Source: Isoetes taiwanensis | Taxonomy: Eukaryota > Streptophyta > Lycopodiopsida > Isoetales > Isoetaceae | Assembly (NCBI GenBank): GCA_021234155.1 | Contig: JAJEKV010000002.1 | Coordinates: 10,964,725-11,028,724, forward strand | DNA length: 64,000 nucleotides | Direction: 5' to 3' | Part shown: piece by piece, positions 24,332-33,468 of the stretch | Numbering within the stretch: the stretch's first letter is position 1 | Layout of the letters: each line of letters starts with the position of its first letter | Position numbers and translations under genes: made by a program | The notes under the pieces: generated by a model | What the model was told of the DNA's origin: nothing | Database searches by the model: none | What the model saw: the letters and a program-made list of their open reading frames with translations, nothing else

Positions 24332-27067
24332 GTGAATGATGAGAGGCCGGGAGATGAACATCTTGGAGTTGGCATTGTGAAGCTTCTTATCGAAGTTGAT
24401 ACAATCATGTCCCGTGGAAGCTCTAGTGATTGCATTGTGTGCTTTCGAGGCTGCTGGAGTCCCAAGCTTCGGTTGAGATGGCCGATTAGATATATTACAC
24501 ACAAGAATGGTGATACTCTAGAATGCCCTCTTGAACTACACACCCCAAGGCCCACCCAAGGCCATGTGGAAGATTTGGTGGTCGATGAGCATCCTTTGAT
24601 CACAAGGAAGAGACGCTATGTCTTTCATAAAAGCGACCAAGGGTGCCCAAGAGGCCTAGAAGTGACAAATATTTAGAAAGGATGGAAAGTATGGCACCAA
24701 CCGAGAGAAAACACGGAGGCAATTAGGGGACAAGAGTGTTGCAACCTAGATTGCACGGTCAAGATTACAATGTGGATGACCTCGTGCGGATAAGGTCCCA
24801 ATACATTGGGCGACTTCAAAAGATAGGATTAATTTCATTTACTCCTTGTGTAGGAATTCCGCTATGATGAAAACACAGGGATCTGGCTACTATATCAATT
24901 GAGGGGCATGAAGGTATGTATGAGAGCATTGAGATGGATTCTTGGGGTGAGCAAGTCTTCATTTTACGAATCTTTTGGAGGCGGGTTAGAAAAGGGCACA
25001 ATTTGTTCCAACATGGTAATGCACTCACTTTGAAACCTAGAGCAAATACTCTCAAGGCCATTGCGGTCTTGAGAGCTTTGTGAGATACATGTCTCAATCT
25101 ATGCCCCACAAGTCGAAGGTGAGCGAGCACGGTGTGCGAGTGGTGCAAAAATGTTTGCCACAACACTATATCCAAAAGGAGTGCCTTAAGGAGGTCAACT
25201 CCATCCCGGAAACTTTTGGAGGTAGGCCTCTTTCTCAATCACATTTCAGCAAGTTATGGAGCACTCACTTCTCGGGGCGTGAGTGTCCTACAACACATGC
25301 CATTCTCAAAGTGCAACACTTGCATTCAACTCAAGGATACACTTGCATCAACTGCAATAGAGAAAGAAAGAATGGCAATTAGGGAGCAATTTGAGATCAC
25401 CAAAGGGACCAAATATCATGTAGACAGTTGTATTGGCGGTGGAGAACATTTTCTCGAGATGCAGCCGGACACAAAGTTTTGTGTATAATTCATGATAAGA
25501 TGGACCAACACAAGACTTTCTTGCCAAAGCTAGATCCTTTACCCAAGCGTTGTCAAAACGCTTTTTTTGATGAAAGTAAGTCCGGCGGGTGTATTAACAC
25601 ATGGTCATGGAACTGGAACATATGGTCATTTTGTGCTTGATCTATGGAGAGATGATCCAAACTTCCATGTGAGCTCTATTTTCAAGTGCCCGAGAACACT
25701 AGAGAAAGGATCGATAGAAGGGAGGAGGTATTCCCCTTCAAAGACCCATTTTGAGGCTTTGATGGATGATCAACAGCTTTGTTACCAAAGGCGGATAAAA
25801 AGCTCACATCCAAGGTGTCTAGTGAATCAAGGAGGACTTGGGATGATTTCCCCTTACTTGAGAAATCATTTGCTGAGGAGCTATGTGTTGATTGGACAAC
25901 CTGTTGGAAAGAAAACAAGAATAGATGGATGTTTGGGGCTATGTCATACTTGACAAGATGGGGAGTATTCAAAGTTGTGAAAGTGGGATTCATGATGGTT
26001 GGGCATACGCGATGATGATATAGATGGATTCTTTGGAACTTTCTCCACCAAGCTCAAGAGAGAAAAAGCGTGACCACTCTCCACTGAACTAATGGATGTG
26101 TTTGAGAGCTGCATTGACCCCAACCCAATGGCTTTCTTGATGGATGAGGTTGCGGATTGGAAATCATTTGTAGAAGGATACTTGCTAGATGGTAAGGACC
26201 GGTTAATGAGGACACACAAAGCCACTTCAGTTCAAGTTTTGGGTTAGGGATGGAATACCAATCATGCAATATAAGTGGAGACCGGTGACAAGTTGTGGAT
26301 GCCTATACAAGGTATCGAGTTGTGGCAAAGGGGTCTTTGCTGGTGAAGTTCTCATTCCTAAAGGGCAGCCAAAACCACTACCTCCCTTCAAGGCAGTCAA
26401 AGACTCTAGCCAAGCGGTGAAGGGCATCAAGGATTATATAACGCTTTGGTGTTGTTCAAATGGAAAGCACACCTCCACTCTTAAGAAAAATCAAATGGAC
26501 TCCCTAATCAAGTCTTGGGAGAAAGTTGTGACATGCTTAGAAACCCGAGCGACCATGTGGGAGGGGAGCTAAGAGGCGGGTTCTTGCCCGAGTCAAGATG
26601 GGAGGGTTCTCAAGGTGCAAGCACGTCTAAGAATGCTCACTTGGGTCCCAGCAAAGGGTTCCAAGTGGTTTGTGGGAAGTAAGGCCTCAAAGCCGAAGTG
26701 GTTTGATCTTCCCGAGTGGGATCCCTTTGAGGACATCAAGGAAGGATACTTTGTGCTAGTAAGGCGATGATGAGGACTGTCCAATATGGTTAGGGGTGGC
26801 ACTCTCGATGTAACCAGCACTATGCCCGATGGAGAGGAGTTGCGTCCCGGATTCCAAATTCAATCTTGGGGAGCCCATTGGGAGACACAAGAAGGGCAAC
26901 TTGAAGGAGCAATACACCGGCTGGGGGGGAGAAGAAGTGGAGGGCAAATTATGCTGACCCTCAAAGGAGGGAATTGGTGGAGTGTGTGGTATGGTCATAT
27001 CCAAGTTCTCACGTTGCAAAGGACAACACACACAAGATCCCAAGAAGGGAGATGGACAAGGCCATGA
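24332..27067 (+). CDS. DUF7869-like RNase-H-fold protein, candidate transposase of element 1, frame-disrupted
   Basis: In plus-strand order the region encodes FSKCNTCIQLKDTLAS with ERMAIREQFE (about 25300-25400), HDKMDQHKTFLPKL (about 25491-25535), GVLTHGHGTGTYGHF with RDDPNF (about 25586-25665), LDN then CWKENKNRW (about 25895-25930), VKVGFMMVGHT followed by DDIDGFFGTFSTKLKRE (about 25974-26060), and a C-terminal part with SDDEDCPIWLG (about 26765-26790). This order of D-MDQ, LDNC-ENKNR and MVGHTHEDID is what I recall for DUF7869 proteins, which look like RNase-H-like nucleases with acidic catalytic residues. Single-base shifts interrupt the frame, including one inside LDN-C near 25895. The start and first exons (24332 onward) are uncertain. 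It is the only transposase-like gene inside the terminal repeats, so I infer it mobilises element 1. Confidence 0.72.
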
Positions 27068-27276
27068 GCAACCTCCATGCTATATCATTGTATGAGGGTA
27101 CATAATATTGAGAAGTTTGAAAACTTTCTCAACTAGTGGTTTGTAAAATTTATGAGGAAAACAAGTAACCCAATTCTATGTGTGTCATGTGTAATTCTAT
27201 TCAAGCAATCAATTCAGAAATTTCTTTTATGGTGTGTGAGTCCCATTTTAAGTCCGAGTCCCAAAATTCAAGATTT

Positions 27277-27301
27277 GTCCCACTTTAATTAAATACGACT
27301 T
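27277..27301 (-). repeat. Element 1 right terminal inverted repeat
   Basis: Perfect complement of 15207-15231. Immediately outside is ATGT (27302-27305), the target duplication. Confidence 0.95.
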
Positions 27302-27630
27302 ATGTATGTTCTAACACTAAGAAACTGCATAGAAAACTAAAATTAGAGCCAAAACGGAGTAAACCCTCACAGGCCCAGAGCATTTCCAAAAGTTATGAAA
27401 GTGCTTCTCGCGCACTGTGTGAGTGTTTGGCCACTGATCTATGTTTTTCCATTGTAGAAACTAAGGGCACAGAGTGCCTTAACTCCGCGAGATAAGTAGG
27501 ATTTAGCCTTCATGTCCAACTTTTTAGAGTCATCTAGGACCTAAACAAGTGTAAACCACTCACGGAGTGCGCCTAGGGCATTTCCAAAAAGTTTGAAAGT
27601 GCTTCTCACGCACTGTGTGAGGGATCCAAA
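27302..27630. repeat. Tandem repeat of about 211 bp, right part
   Basis: The unit cut at 15206 resumes here (TTCTAACACTAAGAAACTG, 27308 on). A partial third unit (27356-27438) and a diverged fragment (27553-27625, CTCACGGAGTGCGCC to CACGCACTGTGTGAG) follow. Confidence 0.8.
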
Positions 27631-29862
27631 CTTTGAACCTTCGTAAATTGAGTTAGACACTCCAAAACACCTGAAATTTGTTGCAATGGAACATTAAACA
27701 GTCTAGAATCCATTTATGAGCTCAAATTATGCTAAAAATATTATACTAAAATGACCAAAATTGCTCAAACCCTAAATTTTGTCTTCCAAACTAGGGTTTG
27801 TTTAGAATTAGAAGCAATAGCTTTTGGAGAACAAGGCTAAAGCCACAAAAGAGCAAGGGGCACGACTTTTTGAAGACATTGAAGACCCAGGCGACGTACT
27901 GACAAAAGAAGGGAGCAGAGAAAAGGCAGACCCAAGAGAGGAAGCACTATGGCAAACACCTCTACAAACAAAACGAGTAGTACAGGGCACAACTGGCCTA
28001 TCAACAACCTTCATTGAATGGAAGAAATATGTTAATCATCTGCATGAAGAACCTTCTCGACTATCAAGCACCTGACTGCCACATCCACGAGCTCACAGCA
28101 GAAAGAAGATCTCAACCCCTTCACCGACTTGAGGCACATTTCAAATGGAAGAACGCAAGGAAATATACATGTGCAAGAGTATGTCGAATGGGGAAGCCTA
28201 GATTAGCATCACGAGTTAGAGTTAAAGAGTATAATCTTCCTTCGAAACGATAATTCATAGCGACACAGGAGCGCAAACAAATCAGGGGGAAGACCATCAC
28301 GATCTCGCAGTCTAGCAACTCAAGCAAATGTCAAACAACGTCAACAAAAGGTGCAACAAAACTAGACAACTGCAAAACAACCAAGTCCAGCCATGACGAG
28401 CTCCCAGCTCCCTTGCTCTAGTAAGAAGACGATAATGACTTCATCGATTTCAAAAATAGGGGATCATGATAGAGGAAGGAGAGGAGATACATAACAGGGG
28501 AGGAACATCTCCAACTTGAAGGCATATATCAGCATCAGGGGCAAGATCAAGGAGGCGGATAGTCAGTATGAACAAGAGTTCCAGATCCAGAAACGCCTGC
28601 AAACCCAAGGAAGGACGACTCCAGTGCTCCAGCCGAGTAGTTCGAGACTCGAGTGGACCCGACCCAAAGGACGGAGGAGCCGACCTAGCCAACAACTACA
28701 GACCACTCAAAGGCAACTCGAAGGAGCGATGGCATATGCAATGGAGACGACCACATTTCCAGGCATAGGGGAGGCATCTCACAACGAAGCAAAGTCCAAG
28801 CAACAGGAGTCGCACTCAAAAATTCAATCGGCCGAGAAATGACACCGTCTACCCGACGATCGCTATCTTGGAGTTTCGAAGGCATGCAAGAATGCCCGAC
28901 TGCAACAACCAGGTGATCTTACTCAAGCGATCAATGGCACTACACATCTTCAACCTTGCAACGGCACACTGCATGTAGGGATGTTGAGCAGTCACGACAC
29001 TCCACATGACAGATAAACACATTAAGGAGGAGCATTTTCAACTCAAGGGTTCACATCGAGGAACATTCTCCGTGACTTGGGATAACGACCTCAGATCACA
29101 CACGAAGCTCAACTATATTAGCAGCACCTTAAGGAACTCTGGAGTCAAGCAGAATGAGGAATATGCTGCAAAACTGAAGAATCAAACGTGATTGGAGGAG
29201 GGAAAATCCTAAAGGAGTATAAATATTAAAGCATATCCTCTTCTATAAATTAGAAAAGTGGATGAATTAAAATTCCAATATAATTTTTTATATGTCGATC
29301 ATAAGTATCAGGTGCTCACACATAGTACAAAACATGAGTTTAGGATCATGTTTTAGGGTTTAGCATTTGTATCAAGAAACTCCATCACTTCAACTGCCAA
29401 AGGATGAAGCAAAGAACCACAGGTATAGCCAAGAGCAAGTGTTCGAATGGAAGAGCAAGTATAAGAGAGAGACGACCAAAGCCCAAGCCAAGCTTCGACT
29501 CCAGATACTTCGAGAAGCGACCTTAAGTAGAAGATCGCTCGTCCAGCACAACGTCAAGATGAGAGATAATCAGTTATGTCAAGATCCTTAGCGCTGCACC
29601 ATTTAGGTTTTGCATGACGACATCTTCGGGATGCAACTCTACCTCCTCTAGCAGCAGAAACACTTGACGGCCTTATGACACGAGTGTCCTCAACAACAGA
29701 GGGAGGAACGACCATACATCTTCAAAAACTGCGGCCACGACCTCAAGACGGCAGACGTCGAGGAATTCTTCGGCATCAACGAGCCAACTGAGGAGGCAAC
29801 CTCTCGACGACCATAATCCTGCCTTATATGGTGATGTTTGTAACATGCGTTCAGATGGAGAT
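27631..29862. other. Unassigned DNA, possibly remnants of an older retroelement
   Basis: Several plus-strand frames are rich in Gln, Ser, Lys and Glu (for example 28516-28842), but none contains a recognisable gag, protease or polymerase motif. The sequence on the far side of the TR-GAG insertion (33210-33468) is the natural continuation, since the two sides share the GAGAT target site. No gene is supported. Confidence 0.45.
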
Positions 29863-30701
29863 TGATATGGAGCATGCTAGGGGGAGTGGTCCAAAATAAG
29901 GGATTAAGGCAATGGGGTATCAAGACACCAATGGTTACAAGAATTGGCAAGAAATTACCTTCAAATGTTACAAGCAAAAGATTAGGGAAAATATCCTTCA
30001 TGCAATTATATTAGCAAAAGGGGATGGTATTTTAGAGCAAAAGATAAGGAAAGATCATGCAACTATTTTCGTAAAAAGGATGCGCTCGGCTAAGAATAGA
30101 ATGGCAGGAGCAGATGTCGTATAAGCAAAAAAGAAGAACGAACAGTTATAAAGAGAGGTCTGTCGGCACAATTTCGGGGAAGAGAGGACTCCGGCGACCA
30201 GATCCGGCACCAGCAGATCCCAATCTTGGGCTATGGCCACAAAACCGACCTGCAGGGGAGCTTGAGTGAGTTGCTGCTGTTGAAAACGGTCTTCCCAGAC
30301 CAACCATGGCCCTAAATCCGACCTCAGCGACCCTGATTTGATCAAATCCGGCAGAAGAGTGCCTCTAATTGCTCGAACGCGGAGTTTGGGTCGGATTTCA
30401 AAGCTGTTGCTGGCCCTTGTGATCTATCAGGGCTGTTCTTGCCATATTTACGTCCGATCTCTCGGTTTGTAATAGAAGACCACATGTTCAATTTGCTTGC
30501 CAATTCACGGAAACCACCTTAATCCACGGATCCGGTTGGGTGGAAACTGGATGCTCCATTGCGAGGCTGTGGAAACCTTGTACAATCGCTCTTGAGAAGA
30601 GCTATCATATAAGTCTTAAGATCTATTTCTTATGTTTGTTCTTGTCTATTAAACTCAATAGCAAGTGGGTATTATTCTTAAAGAATACATTAACCATATC
30701 A
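29863..30701 (+). repeat. 5' LTR of the TR-GAG element
   Basis: Begins TGATATGGAGCATGC and ends TTAACCATATCA. A TATAAAG box at 30147-30153 is the likely promoter core. In-frame stretches inside the LTR repeat in the other LTR and are not genes. Confidence 0.95.
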
Positions 30702-30703
30702 AG

Positions 30704-30715
30704 TGGTATCAGAGC
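30704..30715 (+). promoter_or_regulatory. Primer-binding site
   Basis: TGGTATCAGAGC, two bases after the 5' LTR, is the standard initiator-methionine tRNA primer site of plant LTR retrotransposons. Confidence 0.92.
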
Positions 30716-30738
30716 GAGCCGACCCTCCTACCTGATCA

Positions 30739-32028
30739 ATGGCCCAACGCTTCAATGTTACTGAAGCACAATACCAGCAAGCCTTGTCCAATGCCAGCTA
30801 CATTGCATCCCAGTTAGCTTTGCCCATGCCTAGCAGTCAGCAAGAGTATGACAGGCAAGTGGAATTGCTGTCTATTTTGTACCGCTTCCTTCCAGATATT
30901 TATTTGCAACCTTCAACCACCACCTCCTGCGCTAATGGTCCTCCACCGGTAACTCCATACACCGCCACCTAAAAATTTGAAAAATGGTTAGAGAAAGTAG
31001 ACATCTTGAGCCTTTTCAAAGGGGAAAGACAAAGCCCATCCAAGGTTGTCGGTTTCATTAGTCGATGGGAAAAGTTCTTTGAACGTGTGCAGGCAACAGA
31101 TGTGGAAAGACTGCAAGCCATGGATACCTATCTAAAAGATCAAGCCCAAGCATGGTGGCAAAGCAGACGAGAATGTGATCCCAAGATCACTGATTGGGAA
31201 AGTTTCAAAATAGCATTTGACGCACATTATTTGCCCTCCTATCACACGAGAGTTGCGTAGGGAATGGGATCGTCCGAAGCGGGGGAAACAGAGTATTCAG
31301 TCCTACACTTCCAAATTTACTCATTTAGCAAAGACCGATAAGGAATGCGGATGGGAAAGAGCTTAGAGAAAATATGTCACGGATGTAGGGATGATATCTA
31401 TCTATGCGAGATGGAGATATTTCACCCCAAAGATTTAAATGAAGCCATAAAACTAGCATCTGCAGTGGAACGGAAAATAGATCTCAAAACTAGGAAATTT
31501 GATTTCTGGGATGAAGACACTTCAGATGATCAGGAGGATAAAAAGAGTAGCAAAGAGAAGAATGGAAGTAAAGAATCTTCCAGAAGCTTCAAAAAAAGGA
31601 AAAACAATGGCAACGGTAATGGTTCTGAAAAGAAGCGGGAAGAGGGGAGTCAAGGTAGACCAAGGAAGGAAACTAGGGAACCAAAGGGAGGTTGTTATAG
31701 ATGCGGAGGAAAGCATTATCTAAGGGATTGTCCGTTTGGAGAAGGGGGGATCACAAAGGTTGAGACACCTAAACCTCAAAGGGGTGTACACATGCATGCT
31801 ATTGAAGGTCCCAAGCTGGAGGATATACCTGAGACCTCTAAAGCTGCTGATGAGCGGAAGAAAGGTGTGAGCTTCCAAGACGAGGAACGAGCAAAGGCTA
31901 ATGCCAAAGAACGGAAATGGAACTATGGGGTAAACATAGTTAAAATTTATACCTTTAGGGTAAGTTTTGCAAGATTTGATTTGCAAGATTTGATTTGTAT
32001 GTTGAATTTCGTGTGGAATGAAAATTAA
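30739..32028 (+). pseudogene. TR-GAG gag protein with premature stop and frameshift
   Basis: The start is MAQRFNVTEAQYQQ at 30739. A stop at 30970-30972 separates the N-terminal part from the gag core KFEKWLEKVDILSLF, DTYLKDQAQAWWQS, FKIAFDAHYLP (31000-31260). A frame change near 31255 leads to LRREWDRPKRGK, and the last frame (31345-32028) carries an acidic/basic linker and the zinc knuckle CYRCGGKHYLRDC (C-x2-C-x3-H-x4-C, about 31690-31735). Gag packages element RNA in virus-like particles. The spacing C-x3-H rather than C-x4-H is frequent in plant gags. This copy is unlikely to make full-length gag, so it would depend on other copies. Confidence 0.82.
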
Positions 32029-32115
32029 ATTATTACATAAGTATGGTGCATTAGATGTAAATTTTGAAGAATGGAAATTGTAGTTGTAGCAATAGGCCTG
32101 CCAAAATTTACATCA

Positions 32116-32220
32116 GTATCGCGGAGATACAATGATTGGGTATCGTGGAGATACTAAATTATAAAGATACAATCCAATCGTACCGCGGAGGTACAAGGAT
32201 ATATCGTACTGCGGAAGTAC
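32116..32220 (+). ncRNA. Four hairpins with compensating stem changes in the TR-GAG 3' region
   Basis: Four 15-base hairpins share a GCGGA-type loop and a 5-bp stem: GTATC-GCGGA-GATAC (32116-32130), GTATC-GTGGA-GATAC (32140-32154), GTACC-GCGGA-GGTAC (32180-32194) and GTACT-GCGGA-AGTAC (32206-32220). Stem bases change on both sides so that pairing is kept, while the loop hardly varies. The set lies between gag and the purine tract, where an RNA structure for packaging or export would be plausible. Function is inference. Confidence 0.75.
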
Positions 32221-32353
32221 ACGAATATTCATAACTATTTCTTGAGTTTGCAGGACTGGAGACCCCTTCGATGCAATTGATTTGGAAGCAAGTATCTTGA
32301 GAAGGGATGGACCCATCTCAAGTGCATTCGGAAGATCGCGGACGATCTTCTTT

Positions 32354-32366
32354 AAGAAGGGATGGA
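32354..32366 (+). promoter_or_regulatory. Polypurine tract of the TR-GAG element
   Basis: AAGAAGGGATGGA lies directly before the 3' LTR (32369) and would prime plus-strand DNA synthesis. Confidence 0.75.
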
Positions 32367-32368
32367 AT

Positions 32369-33204
32369 TGATATGGAGCATGCTAGGGGGAGTGGTCCAA
32401 AATAAGGGATTAAGGCAATGGGGTATCAAGACACCAATGGTTACAAGAATTGGCAAGAAATTACCTTCAAATGTTACAAGCAAAAGATTAGGGAAAATAT
32501 GCTTCATGCAATTATATTAGCAAAAGGGGATGGTATTTTAGAGCAAAAGATAAGGAAAGATCATGCAACTATTTTCGTAAAAAGGATGCGCTCGGCTAAG
32601 AATAGAATGGCAGGAGCAGATGTCGTATAAGCAAAAAAGAAGAACGAACAGTTATAAAGAGAGGTCTGTCGGCACAATTTCGGGGAAGAGAGGACTCCTG
32701 CGACCAGATCCAGCACCAGCAGATCCCAATCTTGGGCTATGGCCACAAAACCGACCTGCAGGGGAGCTTGAATGAGTTGCTGCTGTTGAAAACGGTCTTC
32801 CCAGACCAACCATGGCCCTAAATCCGACCTCAGCGACCCTGATTTGATCAAATCCGGCAGAAGAGTGCCTCTAATTGCTCGAACGCGGAGTTTGGGCCGG
32901 ATTTCAAAGCTGTTGCTGGCCCTTGTGATCTATCAGGGCTGTTCTTGCCATATTTCGTCAGATCTCAGACTGTAATAGAAGACCCTGTGTTCAATTTGCT
33001 TGCCAATTCCTGGAAACCACCTTAATCCCTGGATCCGGTTGGGTGGAAACTGGATGCTCCATTGCGAGGCTGTGGAAACCTTGTACAATCGCTCTTGAGA
33101 AGAGCTATCATATAAGTCTTAAGATCTATTTCTTATGTTTGTTCTTGTCTATTAAACTCAATAGCAAGTGGGTATTATTCTTAAAGAATACATTAACCAT
33201 ATCA
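32369..33204 (+). repeat. 3' LTR of the TR-GAG element
   Basis: Same ends as the 5' LTR and nearly the same sequence. Twice the word CACGG of the 5' LTR reads CCTGG here (near 33013 and 33031). Confidence 0.95.
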
Positions 33205-33468
33205 GAGATACACTTAAGAACGGTGCCACAACGCTGGGTTATGCCTATGCTCATTCAACAACTAGGTGATGGCTTCGTCAAGTACTCCTACCAACAATTA
33301 GAAGAGAAGAAGCCAAACTTACCTTCGACACAAGGGATCTCAACGCCCAAGATAGAAGCATTCGACACCTTAATGACAAGGATAGTAATCAAAGCACCTT
33401 CGGCAAAAGGAGAGTTCAAGACAATAGCCAAGCTATTCAAGGACACGAGTAGATCTAGGGCAGAAAGT

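Larger units (their letters stand above)
15207..27301. mobile_element. Element 1: complete 12.1-kb TIR DNA transposon with 4-bp target duplication
   Basis: The ends are a perfect 25-bp inverted repeat (outermost AAGTCGTATTTAATTAAAGT; 15207-15231 and 27277-27301). The flanks repeat ATGT (15203-15206 and 27302-27305). The host is a tandem repeat, and its uninterrupted unit reads GGAATGTATATTCTAACAC with one ATGT at the same place, which confirms both ends and the 4-bp duplication. Inside are two divergent genes: an FCP1-like HAD protein (minus, 16441-20604) and a DUF7869-like RNase-H-fold protein that I infer is the transposase (plus, 24332-27067). Dispersed palindromes and other internal repeats fill the non-coding parts. 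I cannot place it in a named superfamily; 4-bp duplications are known from groups such as Sola and Academ. Confidence 0.92.
29863..33204 (+). mobile_element. Complete gag-only LTR retrotransposon (TR-GAG type)
   Basis: Two long terminal repeats, 29863-30701 (839 bp) and 32369-33204 (836 bp), are nearly identical and bounded by TGATATGG...CCATATCA. Flanks repeat GAGAT (29858-29862 and 33205-33209), a 5-bp target duplication. A primer-binding site TGGTATCAGAGC (initiator tRNA-Met type) follows the left repeat and a purine tract precedes the right one. The 1.67-kb interior encodes only gag with a zinc knuckle; protease, integrase and reverse transcriptase are absent. It must use another element's polymerase. 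The few LTR differences are isolated substitutions plus one short divergent patch, so insertion was recent. Confidence 0.95.

Noticed and set aside
14833-27630. Element 1 as an LTR retrotransposon with the 211-bp repeats as LTRs
   Set aside because: The repeats are tandem units that also exist outside the element and one unit is split by the insertion; the true ends are inverted, not direct, repeats.
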